Assembly: GCA_018655525.1 (NCBI GenBank)
Contig: JABIJM010000020.1
Span: 1 to 64,000 of the forward strand
Length of the DNA: 64,000 nt
Origin: Candidatus Woesearchaeota archaeon
GTDB taxonomy: Archaea > Nanobdellota > Nanobdellia > Woesearchaeales > GW2011-AR9
Direction of reading: 5' to 3'
Shown piece after piece: positions 37,502 to 47,366 of the stretch. The notes below the pieces were generated by a model, which did no database searches, had not been told where the DNA came from, and saw nothing but the letters and a program-made list of their open reading frames with translations. Made by a program: the position numbers and the translations under genes. The number at the start of each line of letters is the position of its first letter. The stretch's first letter is position 1.

Positions 37502-40500
37502 TCAATTTAACTTCTTTTTATGAAGACGATGAATTGTAGCTCCTAAAGCCACTACTAGAACTAAAGTGAAGAGAATCACCCAGACTATTGTAAAAGAAAC
37601 ACCTTCTCCAACAAAGTTATCAAGGATTGCACAGCCAACACCAAGTGGGCATCCACCTTTCTTTTCTTCAGCGGTTTCTTCAGAATTTTTAGAAGAAGGT
37701 AGTGACTTCAGTTGTTGGGATTGTTCCCCTATATTAGGTAAAGTAGCTTCTACTAAAACTTCATCTTTTTTTGGAGGAAGACTTCCGCCACCACTACTAG
37801 AAGAACTGCTTGAATCAGAAGTATCTGTTGCTGCTGCTGCCGCTGCTGTAACCACAACCGTATCAGTTGTATTTAAAGAATCAAAGTTTGTTCCAGAACA
37901 ATTTACATCCCATGTAAATGTTCCCGCAGTTGTGAATGCAGAAGTGTTATATTCCCACCGTTCATCCCCACTATAATTAAATTCCATTGACACATTGCTT
38001 ACACTAATATCGGCAATAGTAATATTACATCCTGCATTTGTAAAAGAAGAGGTAATAGCTGTATCATCAGAGCTATTAGTATAGTTTGCATAAAAACCAA
38101 TTAATGTGTTGACTCTTTTCGTCGTTGTATCTGTATCGTCTGTGATGTTAAGTTGAGCTGTTGATCCAGAAACATAACTTGAAAATGAATCTGCAGTCAC
38201 ATTAACATGAGTAGCATTATGTGGAACACAAGTAACTGTATTTGTAACATCAAAACAAATAGAAACATCATCATTACATTTCCAGACTACATCACAATTC
38301 CCTCCAGGGCTGGGTAGTGTCATAGTAAAATTATCTACACCAAGTTGTTGTTGCATTTGTTGCCAGGTACTTGAATTCATAGAAAAGAAATCTCGTCCAG
38401 CAAAATCTCCCGCTAGAGCCTTTGAAGAGTTAAAGGCATTATCAAAATTAAAGCTAGCTGCACGCGCAAAATCAACGCCAGTGAAAGTAATTCCATTAAA
38501 ACCTAATTCCACATTCTTCAAAGAATTTAATGAAAGTCCAGTATTTTCATCATAATCAACAAACCCAGCCCCTAAATTAACTGTCATATTATAGCCGGTG
38601 ACTCCAGAAAAATTAAATGCAAGTTCAGTTTGATTGGATTGAGTGGTAAAATTAAGACAAGAACTAATATATCTATTATCTGCTTGATCAGTAATATTCA
38701 TTTTATAAAAATAAGTTGTACTGTTTTGTAAGGAGGAATCAATGGTAGTATTATCAATATAAATAAAGTGAGTTGAGATGTGATTATTTGATGATGAAAG
38801 AGTGGCATTTCGCTGTGCTTCATCACAGGTACTATTAAGATCGTAATAAATTACTTCACCAAGAACTGGCTCCGTTGCTACAAATCCAATATTTGCATGA
38901 TCATAATCTGTGGTAACTTGACTATTTTTTATTTGTGGAGACTTTGTATCAGATCCCGGATCATAGGAGTTACTACAAGCGGGATCGATGAAACAATCTT
39001 CATCATCACAATCTGTACTTCCATCAACATCATTATCTACATTATCAAAACAAGAATACTCTTGTTTGACAAAATTATGTCCTGGATCGAAGGAAGAGTC
39101 ACATTGATCGGGATTATTGATACAATCTGGAGGGAAAGCATCCATCCAACCGCCATCTCCTAAGACCCCATTACCATCCCCATATTCAAATGATGCAGAA
39201 TCTTCATGACAAAAAGCTCCATAAGGTCCTTCAGTTTCCCAAAGACATAATTTAGAACTAGCACCACACGCAAACTCAGTAACACATATATCACAAAATG
39301 TGTTACAATCAAAATTATCTTGGTTTGGGAAACATCCGTTATTATAAGAATCATAAGTGCAACCAGCAGCAATACATGCAGAAGAATCTCCTTGATAATC
39401 ACCACATCCAACTACACCTGTTATATTTGATTCAAAAATTGTAATGTTAATTGAACTGGTAGTAGCACTAATAGATTGATTACTTGTTACATTAGCAAAT
39501 GCGGAAAAGAAGTGTTTGTTTGATGATGAATCAGCAGTTGCATTCATATTCCAAGAAACAAGTTGGGATTCACCAGAATTTAAGGTTACATTTGATGGAT
39601 TACTTGAATTAACATAATAGGGGTTAGCGCCAATTGTACCATTAACTAAACCAGATTTACTTACAGCTTCATCACCGCCTGCAAAGAAAGAATTTGTTAA
39701 ATCAAAAATTGCAGCAGCAGAAGTAGCACAGCCACTATCTCCTTCAACACAAGTGCAATTACTTGCTGTTACAGCATCATTGCCATTCCTTTGGTAACTA
39801 GGACAATAATAATCATCCCCAAGTAATACATTTGTACATTGACCTGTTCCAGCACCAAGTGGAGTTCCATCACAACCTCCATCAATAATGACGGTTTTTG
39901 TTTCCGAAGCACAACCAAAAATTTCATTAGCCCATTCCGTACTACCAAACCCAAACAAGTCATTACATGCATTTGTACAACTAAGCGTATCCGGGTCACA
40001 ACCAAAGATAGAATCTAAACTAACATTAATTTCTCCACAGTCAGCATCATTACAAGATACGTTGACAGTGAAGGTTGTAAAAAGATTTTTATTAAAATTA
40101 ACATTTGTATTTGGCGTAACCAAGTTAATTCCAATAGTTGCAGGTGTTGGAAGAATTTCAGTTCCAACTATGATTAGATTATTACCATTATTTCCAACAG
40201 AAGTGACATTCAGAGTAACAGAATAATTGTTTGATACACCACTTGCAACTGTAAGTTCAATATCCGAGGTTCCACCACCAACAACATTAGTTAGGGTAGT
40301 GACATTAGACGAAGCTATATCTGCATTACTACTATTGATTACTGAAACTAAATAACTATCAGTATTGGTTCCAGAATTTGTGAGTGTGATGGAGTAGGAT
40401 GCAGAAGATGAATTAATAATTGATTGATTGAAAGGTTGTGAGAGTGAGAAAGCATAAGGAGTAGTAATTGTAAGATTAATTGGACTTGTGGTCGCACTTA

Positions 40501-41998
40501 TATCTGTATTGGTGGTTGTATTTGCAAATGAAAAGATAGGATAAAGTGTTGAAGCAAAATCAGCCGTTGCATTTAGATACCATGTAACCAATTGCGAATC
40601 ACTTGGGTTTAAAGTTATTGTGGAGGGATTAGTTGAATTAAGGTAAAACGGAGAAGTTCCAGTGATATTACTTATCAAACCAGCAGAATTACCACTTGCA
40701 AAAAATTCATGTGTTAAATCAAAACCTGTTGCATTAGAAGAACCAGTACAACCACTTCCTCCGTCCTGACAACCACAATCATCCGATGTAACACCAGAAT
40801 TACTGTTTCTCTCATAACTAGGACAAAAATAAGTATCATCTACCGGAGCAACAAGTGCACATTGACCTGTCCCAGCACCAAGAAAAATATCACATTGTGA
40901 ATCAACAAAAATGACATCAGATGCAGAAGCAGAGCAAGCAAAAGCTCCATCCCAAACCCATCCACTAGTATCTGCACTATACAAACCATCACAAGCATTT
41001 GTACAACTCAAAATATCAGGATCACAACCAGAGGTACGTTCCAAACTCACATTAACTTCACCACAATCAACAACATCACAACTCACATTTACGGTAAAAT
41101 TTGTTAAAACATTTTGTGTGAAATTAGCATTGCCAGTTGGGCTTACTAAACTAATTGATACATTTGCTAATTGAGGATTTACTTCTGTTCCAATTGTGAT
41201 ATTATAACTTAATGAGGTATTTCCTTCAGAAGTAACATTCACCATCACAGAATAATTATCGGGTGTATAACTTCCTACTATAAGAAGAATATCCGAAGCA
41301 CCGGCACTACTAATATTTTCTATTAAAGTTGTATTTATTGATGCAAAATCTGCATCATCAATATTAAGAGAGGTAAGGGTATAATTATCTTGGCTAGTTC
41401 CATCGTTCGTCAAAGTAATAGTATAAGTAGCAACCGTATTATTTCTAATAGATTGATTTGCAGGTTGAGATAAAGAGAACGTAAATGGAGTGCCACCATC
41501 ACCAGCTCCTGCAAAGAATTCATGTGATAAATCAATAAAATCTGAAGCTGTCCCACATGGCCCATCAAATTCAAAACAAACACAATCGCCATTTACAACA
41601 GCAGAATCACCATTTCTTTCATAACTTGGACATTGATACAGTGCGATGGAACCCGTTGCAATTTCTGCACATTGTCCCGCTCCAGGTGTTGCCGCTGGAG
41701 AAATCCCACAATCAGCATTGCCTAAAATGAAAGCCCCTTCTGTATTTGCCTCAAAACATTGACCCAAGTCAGGACCCCATGAAGTTACAGGTAAACCAAT
41801 AAATAAATCATCACAGGTAACTGTACAATCAGCACCATCAGGGTTACAACCAGAGATTACATTTATTGAATAAGAATCTTCATTAACACCAATCACTGCT
41901 CCAGTAATAGAAACATCTGAAAAAACATAAACTGTAAAAACAGCTAGAAAAATAACAACTACAAATAGATACACCCCTTTATTATTTCCCTCAAACAT
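37502..41998 (-). CDS. Giant surface protein (1498 aa) with three tandem Cys-rich modules and C-terminal TM anchor
   Basis: N-terminal TM; repeated GCxPDxxxCTxxC...CPSYxRN...FDLTHEFFA modules; NxT/S-rich; C-terminal FTIVWVILFTLVLVVALGATIHRLHKKK. Confidence 0.75.
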   Translation of the reverse strand: MFEGNNKGVYLFVVVIFLAVFTVYVFSDVSITGAVIGVNEDSYSINVISGCNPDGADCTVTCDDLFIGLPVTSWGPDLGQCFEANTEGAFILGNADCGISPAATPGAGQCAEIATGSIALYQCPSYERNGDSAVVNGDCVCFEFDGPCGTASDFIDLSHEFFAGAGDGGTPFTFSLSQPANQSIRNNTVATYTITLTNDGTSQDNYTLTSLNIDDADFASINTTLIENISSAGASDILLIVGSYTPDNYSVMVNVTSEGNTSLSYNITIGTEVNPQLANVSISLVSPTGNANFTQNVLTNFTVNVSCDVVDCGEVNVSLERTSGCDPDILSCTNACDGLYSADTSGWVWDGAFACSASASDVIFVDSQCDIFLGAGTGQCALVAPVDDTYFCPSYERNSNSGVTSDDCGCQDGGSGCTGSSNATGFDLTHEFFASGNSAGLISNITGTSPFYLNSTNPSTITLNPSDSQLVTWYLNATADFASTLYPIFSFANTTTNTDISATTSPINLTITTPYAFSLSQPFNQSIINSSSASYSITLTNSGTNTDSYLVSVINSSNADIASSNVTTLTNVVGGGTSDIELTVASGVSNNYSVTLNVTSVGNNGNNLIIVGTEILPTPATIGINLVTPNTNVNFNKNLFTTFTVNVSCNDADCGEINVSLDSIFGCDPDTLSCTNACNDLFGFGSTEWANEIFGCASETKTVIIDGGCDGTPLGAGTGQCTNVLLGDDYYCPSYQRNGNDAVTASNCTCVEGDSGCATSAAAIFDLTNSFFAGGDEAVSKSGLVNGTIGANPYYVNSSNPSNVTLNSGESQLVSWNMNATADSSSNKHFFSAFANVTSNQSISATTSSINITIFESNITGVVGCGDYQGDSSACIAAGCTYDSYNNGCFPNQDNFDCNTFCDICVTEFACGASSKLCLWETEGPYGAFCHEDSASFEYGDGNGVLGDGGWMDAFPPDCINNPDQCDSSFDPGHNFVKQEYSCFDNVDNDVDGSTDCDDEDCFIDPACSNSYDPGSDTKSPQIKNSQVTTDYDHANIGFVATEPVLGEVIYYDLNSTCDEAQRNATLSSSNNHISTHFIYIDNTTIDSSLQNSTTYFYKMNITDQADNRYISSCLNFTTQSNQTELAFNFSGVTGYNMTVNLGAGFVDYDENTGLSLNSLKNVELGFNGITFTGVDFARAASFNFDNAFNSSKALAGDFAGRDFFSMNSSTWQQMQQQLGVDNFTMTLPSPGGNCDVVWKCNDDVSICFDVTNTVTCVPHNATHVNVTADSFSSYVSGSTAQLNITDDTDTTTKRVNTLIGFYANYTNSSDDTAITSSFTNAGCNITIADISVSNVSMEFNYSGDERWEYNTSAFTTAGTFTWDVNCSGTNFDSLNTTDTVVVTAAAAAATDTSDSSSSSSSGGGSLPPKKDEVLVEATLPNIGEQSQQLKSLPSSKNSEETAEEKKGGCPLGVGCAILDNFVGEGVSFTIVWVILFTLVLVVALGATIHRLHKKKLN

Positions 41999-42077
41999 CT
42001 ATAGTTAGGAAAATTTTAGACTTTATAAATATGACGTATTATAATAGGCGAGGATAAGAAGAAAAATAAAATAAAAA

Positions 42078-45000
42078 TCAACTACATCCTGTAGTCTCAC
42101 CACACACCTCACAAAGCATGCAAGTTCCATTCTGTCGCATCTGGGATGCACCGCAGGATCTGCATTTCTCCTTTTCATCTTTTGAATCTATTGTTTTAGT
42201 TACAACTGGTTTTTTTACGATTCCAACATCTTCAAACTCTAATAAGAATTCTCTGAGTTCATTTAACACTGGATGTCCATCTGCAGAAAGAAGTTTCTCC
42301 GCAATAAGATGTGAAGACATCCCTTGAGATAAGCTAAAGTTCACAGCATTGACAACTGTGTCCAATAAAACTTTTTGCGCAGGGATTAATTCTTCCATTG
42401 TATATGAAACTTCTTTTAACCTACTTTTATCTTCACGTCCTTTCAGTTCTAACTTTCGTGGACCTACTTTAACTCTCTTGATCACATTATTAATAACAAG
42501 AATACCAACTTCTTTTTCTTCTAAAGGAGTCTCAAAGATTTCTTTAAGTTGTACATTTCCTTCTAAGGTTGAGTTCAAAGGTTGGGAGAGTTTACATCCA
42601 TCTCTGTAAAGAGCGGTTGCTTTGGTCCCCATTTTCCATGCATCGTAATATGCTTGTTTAATTTGATCTACAGTCCAGTCTGTTGGCATGTTAATCGTTT
42701 TTGAAATTGCACCGGAGATAAATGCTTGTGCTGCTGCAAGCATTTTCAAATGCCCATAAGGATGGATGTACCGCTGGCCTTTTTTTCCACATTTGTTTGC
42801 ACAATCAAAAATTGAAAGATGTTCTTCTTTCAAATGAGGTGCACCTTCAAGAGTCATTGTTCCACAAATGTATTCATTAGCTTCTGAGATTTGTTGTTGA
42901 GAGAATCCCAAGATTTCTAAAAGGTCTCCTTCTTTCCCTTGCATTAATTGATTGTATAAATCTTCACCAATTGTCCATTGGTTAAGCACATGACGAATAT
43001 CCATGTTGCTTCCAAGTTGTTTTTCAATATTAACTATTGCTTCTCCCGTGATTCCTTTTGCAGAAAGTGTTTGTGCATTAATATGCGGGCTTCCATTTAA
43101 TGAAGCACGTCCTAAACAATATTTGATAATTGAATCTATTTCAAATTCTGAATATCCTAATTTTCTTAATGCTCCTGGCACAGATGAATTTACAATTTTA
43201 AAGAATCCACCACCAGCTAATTTTTTGAATTTAACGATAGCATAATCTGGTTCAACACCCGTTGTATCGCAGTCCATGACCAAACCTATAGTTCCAGTAG
43301 GTGCAAGAACAGTTGTTTGTGCATTCCTATACCCATATTTTTCTCCAAGAGAAAGTGCTTTGTCCCATGCATCATGTGCAGTTTCCAATAAAGCCTTCGG
43401 GCAGATTTCTTGATCAATTGATTGAGGTAAGACCTCTAATTGTTCATAATCGGTGTTATTATACGCTGCTCGTTTATGATTCCTGATAACTTTCAACATA
43501 TGTTCTTTATTTTTTTCATACATTTGGAAAGGTCCAAGAATTGATGCCATTTCTGCAGAGGTTGCATAAGAATCTCCAGTCATGATTGCTGCCATTGCAC
43601 CTGCATATACACGACCTTCCTCACTATCGTATGGGATGCCTTGTAACATCAGCAAAGTTCCAAGATTTGCATATCCTAATCCTAATGTTCGGAATTGAAA
43701 ACTTTTTATTGCAATTGGATCTGAAGGAAATTGTGCCATAAGTACAGAAATTTCTAAAGTTGTTGTCCACAATCTAATTGCATGTCTATAACCTTCAATA
43801 TCAAATCCTTGTTCTGGTGTGTAAAATTTTACAAGATTAATTGATGCTAAGTTACATGCTGTATCATCTAAAAACATGTATTCAGAACAAGGATTACTTC
43901 CATTGATTGGTCCGTCTTCAGGACAGGTATGCCATTCATTGATTGTAGTATTATATTGTAATCCAGGATCTGCAGATGCCCATGCGCAATATCCGATGTC
44001 ATCCCATAATTTTGATGCAGGCATTGTTTCCATAACTTCTCCTGATCTTCTTGCAGTTAAATTCCATTCACGTCCTTCGTCTAATGCTTTAAAGAATTCA
44101 TTTGGAATTCTGATTGAGTTGTTTGAATTTTGACCTGAAACAGTAAGGTACGCTTCTGATTCATAATGTGTGTCAAATTCTTGGAGAGGTAATTCATAAC
44201 CTTGTTTTGCAAGATCTAATGCACGAACCATATAGTTTACAGGGATATTATCTTTTGCTGCTTGTTGTAAAAGTTTCTTAACCTCTGGATTTTGTAAAGG
44301 ATTTTCCTGTCCTTTAGATAATTGAACTATTTTAGATAATCTTTTCTTCAAAGTTTTACTTCCTGCAACGAGACCTGCAACTTTTTCTTCTTCACGAACT
44401 TTCCACCAAATGAAATCTTGAATTTCAGGATGGTCTAAATCAAGAGAACACATTTTAGCCGCTCTTCGTGTTGTACCACCAGATTTTATACTTCCTGCTG
44501 CTGTGTCAAATATTTTAAGGAAACTCATTAAACCTGAAGAAGTTCCACCACCAGATAATGTTTCTCCTTTGCCCCTAATTTTAGAAAAATTACTTCCTGT
44601 ACCAGATCCGTACTTGAAGATTCGTGCTTCTCTTGTAAGTAAGGAAAAAATTCCCCCATCTGTTACAAGGTCGTCATTTACTGACTGAATAAAACACGCA
44701 TGAGGTTGTGATCTGGTGTATGCATCTTTGGAATATTCCAATTTTCCGGTGACTGGATCTACATAACTATGTCCTTGTGGAGGTCCTGTTAATCCATATG
44801 CAAAATTTAATCCGGTTGTAAACCATTGCGGAGAATTAGGTGCTGCAGATTGGTTAATAACCATATAAGTCATTTCATCGTAAAAAATTTGTGCGTCTTC
44901 AGAAGATGCGAAGTATCCATATTTTTCTCCCCAGTTTCTCCAACATCCTGCTAATCTATGTGCTACTTGTTTAATGGAATTTTCAGATCCTGTGATGACT

Positions 45001-45272
45001 TTTCCGTTTTCGTCTAATAGGAGATCTCCTTTTTCGTTCCTTAGGGGAACACCTGCTTTTCTGAAATATTTCTGTGCAAGAATATCTGTTGCAACTTGTG
45101 ACCAGAAGTTTGGAACTTCTACATCATGCATCTGGAATACCATAGAACCATCAGGGTTCTTGATTTCAGAAGTACGAGATTCATATGTGAACATATCTTC
45201 TGGGTTTACACCTTCTTTTGTAAAGTATCGTGGGATTTTAAGTCCTTGTTTCTGTGTTGTCATTGTTTCCAT
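42078..45272 (-). CDS. nrdJ: Ribonucleoside-diphosphate reductase, vitamin B12-dependent (large NrdJ type)
   Basis: KIPRYFTKEGVNPEDMFTYE...GGTTRRAAKMCSLDLDHPEI...CSEYMFLDDTACNLASINL...APTGTIGLVMDCDTTGVEPDYAIVK; C-terminal CxxC zinc motif. Confidence 0.95.
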   Translation of the reverse strand: METMTTQKQGLKIPRYFTKEGVNPEDMFTYESRTSEIKNPDGSMVFQMHDVEVPNFWSQVATDILAQKYFRKAGVPLRNEKGDLLLDENGKVITGSENSIKQVAHRLAGCWRNWGEKYGYFASSEDAQIFYDEMTYMVINQSAAPNSPQWFTTGLNFAYGLTGPPQGHSYVDPVTGKLEYSKDAYTRSQPHACFIQSVNDDLVTDGGIFSLLTREARIFKYGSGTGSNFSKIRGKGETLSGGGTSSGLMSFLKIFDTAAGSIKSGGTTRRAAKMCSLDLDHPEIQDFIWWKVREEEKVAGLVAGSKTLKKRLSKIVQLSKGQENPLQNPEVKKLLQQAAKDNIPVNYMVRALDLAKQGYELPLQEFDTHYESEAYLTVSGQNSNNSIRIPNEFFKALDEGREWNLTARRSGEVMETMPASKLWDDIGYCAWASADPGLQYNTTINEWHTCPEDGPINGSNPCSEYMFLDDTACNLASINLVKFYTPEQGFDIEGYRHAIRLWTTTLEISVLMAQFPSDPIAIKSFQFRTLGLGYANLGTLLMLQGIPYDSEEGRVYAGAMAAIMTGDSYATSAEMASILGPFQMYEKNKEHMLKVIRNHKRAAYNNTDYEQLEVLPQSIDQEICPKALLETAHDAWDKALSLGEKYGYRNAQTTVLAPTGTIGLVMDCDTTGVEPDYAIVKFKKLAGGGFFKIVNSSVPGALRKLGYSEFEIDSIIKYCLGRASLNGSPHINAQTLSAKGITGEAIVNIEKQLGSNMDIRHVLNQWTIGEDLYNQLMQGKEGDLLEILGFSQQQISEANEYICGTMTLEGAPHLKEEHLSIFDCANKCGKKGQRYIHPYGHLKMLAAAQAFISGAISKTINMPTDWTVDQIKQAYYDAWKMGTKATALYRDGCKLSQPLNSTLEGNVQLKEIFETPLEEKEVGILVINNVIKRVKVGPRKLELKGREDKSRLKEVSYTMEELIPAQKVLLDTVVNAVNFSLSQGMSSHLIAEKLLSADGHPVLNELREFLLEFEDVGIVKKPVVTKTIDSKDEKEKCRSCGASQMRQNGTCMLCEVCGETTGCS

Positions 45273-45277
45273 TTTAT

Positions 45278-45709
45278 CTACCTCATTGATTGTATTTCTT
45301 TTTCTAGTATTTGTGGGTCTTCAATTCCTTTGTAGACCGTTGCATATCTTAGATATGCCATTTTATCATCTTTTTTTAATTCTTGAAGGATGAATTTTCC
45401 AATGTGAATTGTTTTTATAGGATTTGATTTCTTGTTGAGAATTTTTCGTTGTACTTTTGTTGCTAAAGATTTAATGAGTTGAGATTCCACTTTCCCATAT
45501 GCAGGTTTGATACTTCGTTCAATCTTTTCTAAATCAAATTCTTGAATTCGTCCATCCTTTTTTTGAACTTTCAGATTGAATTCTGCACGCTCATATGTTG
45601 TGAATCTGTTGTTGCAAGAAAGACATTCTCTTCTTCGTCTTAGAGTATCATCTACAATTCTTGATTCTAGAACTTTTGTGTCATTGTTGTTACAAAATAG
45701 GCAATACAT
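45278..45709 (-). CDS. nrdR: Transcriptional repressor NrdR
   Basis: MYCLFCNNNDTKVLESRIVDDTLRRRRECLSCNNRFTTYERAEF: zinc ribbon plus ATP cone. Confidence 0.95.
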   Translation of the reverse strand: MYCLFCNNNDTKVLESRIVDDTLRRRRECLSCNNRFTTYERAEFNLKVQKKDGRIQEFDLEKIERSIKPAYGKVESQLIKSLATKVQRKILNKKSNPIKTIHIGKFILQELKKDDKMAYLRYATVYKGIEDPQILEKEIQSMR

Positions 45710-45787
45710 CATCAAACCTCTTTAAAGTTACACAACAGAAAGCATTGCTTTCTGAGCATCACCACAAAACTTCTTTGTAGTGATAAA

Positions 45788-45803
45788 ACGCTAGATGTAG
45801 TGT
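45788..45803 (-). promoter_or_regulatory. NrdR-box-like site 2 (ACACTACATCTAGCGT)
   Basis: Resembles consensus ACACWATATATWGTGT as recalled. Confidence 0.55.
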
Positions 45804-45818
45804 TTTAAGCATGCACTT

Positions 45819-45834
45819 TTGTTTTATCTAGTGT
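45819..45834 (-). promoter_or_regulatory. NrdR-box-like site 1 (ACACTAGATAAAACAA)
   Basis: Half-site match; starts exactly 31 bp from site 2. Confidence 0.4.
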
Positions 45835-45950
45835 TAAGATGATGAAGAAGAAATGTGCGATTTAAATATATTTTAGTTTTTTGATGTGTATTTTGGAGTG
45901 GTTGTTTTGAAAAGGGATATTTTTTAAAGATTTATTATTTTCTTAATTGC

Positions 45951-46466
45951 ATGATTGAATTAATCCTCAAAAGTCTGTACTTCTTTCTTCCCGCATATTT
46001 TGCAAATATGGCGCCAGTTTTTGTGAAGAAAATTCCTTTCTTAGACAGACCTATTTGGACTAAGAAACTTGGAACGCATAAAACATGGAGAGGCGTTGTT
46101 TCTGCAGTTGTATTTGGAGGATTCGTTTTCTGGTTACAAAAAGTCGCATATGTTGCTGGATTCAGAAGTTTAGCAGTAATTGATTATAGTGATTTTTCTA
46201 TTGTGTTAGGATTATTGTTAGGTTTCGGTGCAATCTTTGGAGATGCGGTGAAGAGTTATTATAAACGGATAGCAGAGATCAAGGAAGGAAACCCATGGCC
46301 CGTGTTTGATCAGATCGATTTTGTTGTTGGAGGGTTGGTGTTTAGTTGGTTTGTCTATGTTCCGCAAGCAGAAGTTGCATTGATTGTTTTGGTGTTAAGT
46401 CCTTTATTACATTTCTTAATTAATTATTGTGGGTATTTATTAGGGATTAGAAAAGTCAAGTATTAG
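45951..46466 (+). CDS. carS: CDP-2,3-bis-O-geranylgeranylglycerol synthase (CarS-like)
   Basis: YFANMAPVFVKKIPFLDRPI...LGTHKTWRG...GAIFGDAVKSYYKRI. Confidence 0.88.
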   Translation: MIELILKSLYFFLPAYFANMAPVFVKKIPFLDRPIWTKKLGTHKTWRGVVSAVVFGGFVFWLQKVAYVAGFRSLAVIDYSDFSIVLGLLLGFGAIFGDAVKSYYKRIAEIKEGNPWPVFDQIDFVVGGLVFSWFVYVPQAEVALIVLVLSPLLHFLINYCGYLLGIRKVKY

Positions 46467-47020
46467 TTTATTTTCTTTATTACATGTTGTAATTGCATTA
46501 CTAACGAATAGACAGCTACAACACCTGCTGTTAAATATCCAATAATAAGTAATGTTGTTTCGTAAGGAAAGCCAGGAAAGGTTGCAACTGCTAAAACTGC
46601 CAATGAAGATGTTCTAAGGTACCATGTAGGATAATCTCTTGTTACGTGGAAGAAGATTGCGATTGCATAGAGTCCTGCAATGATATAAGGATAGAAATCC
46701 AGTAAATAATAACCTAATTTAATCAATAATAATACGGCAATAAAATTATCTGTGATGAGATCAAAGTATTTCCCTGTAATCGTTTCTTTGGTTCGTCTTG
46801 CTAAGACACCATCAAATCCATCAAGAATTAAATGTGAGATGCCGAAGATGATAAAGTAGACATAATTATCAAATAGAAAGTAGACTGAAAGTAATCCCGA
46901 GATTAAAGATAAGGTTGTTAACATGTTTGGCGTAACACCAAGTTTTAGTAAGAATGACGAAATTGGTCCTAGGTACTTGCTCCGTGAATGTCTTGAAGAT
47001 TCTACAATTTTCTGAAACAT
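46463..47020 (-). CDS. CDP-alcohol phosphatidyltransferase family protein
   Basis: LGVTPNMLTTLSLISGL...LDGFDGVLARRTKETITGKYFDLITDN: DG-x2-AR-x8-G-x3-D-x3-D-type motif. Confidence 0.88.
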   Translation of the reverse strand: MFQKIVESSRHSRSKYLGPISSFLLKLGVTPNMLTTLSLISGLLSVYFLFDNYVYFIIFGISHLILDGFDGVLARRTKETITGKYFDLITDNFIAVLLLIKLGYYLLDFYPYIIAGLYAIAIFFHVTRDYPTWYLRTSSLAVLAVATFPGFPYETTLLIIGYLTAGVVAVYSLVMQLQHVIKKIN

Positions 47021-47087
47021 AGAGAAATATATATAAAGTAGAACTATAAAAAGGTAATGTTGGTTCTGGTGTCCATAATACTATAAA

Positions 47088-47366
47088 ATGACTGAAAAAT
47101 TATACCAAGTAGAAACGGAAAAGGCAATCGCGAAGATTAAGGAAGTTGAAGCGAAAACTGTATGTATTCAACTACCTGATGGGATGAAACCGTATGCGAA
47201 TGAAATTGAAGCTGAATTAGTTCGTGCAACAGGTGTAAGAGTTTTAATTTGGTTGGGAAGCAATTTTGGTGCATGCGACATCCCTTTAGGTTTAGAAAGA
47301 ATGAAGGTTGATCTTTTGATTAGTTGGGGACATAATAAGTTTGTTAAGAGGGTAGAAGGATGGTAA
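47088..47366 (+). CDS. dph2: Diphthamide synthase Dph2, N-terminal portion
   Basis: CIQLPDGMKPYANEIEAEL...GSNFGACDIP. Confidence 0.75.
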   Translation: MTEKLYQVETEKAIAKIKEVEAKTVCIQLPDGMKPYANEIEAELVRATGVRVLIWLGSNFGACDIPLGLERMKVDLLISWGHNKFVKRVEGW

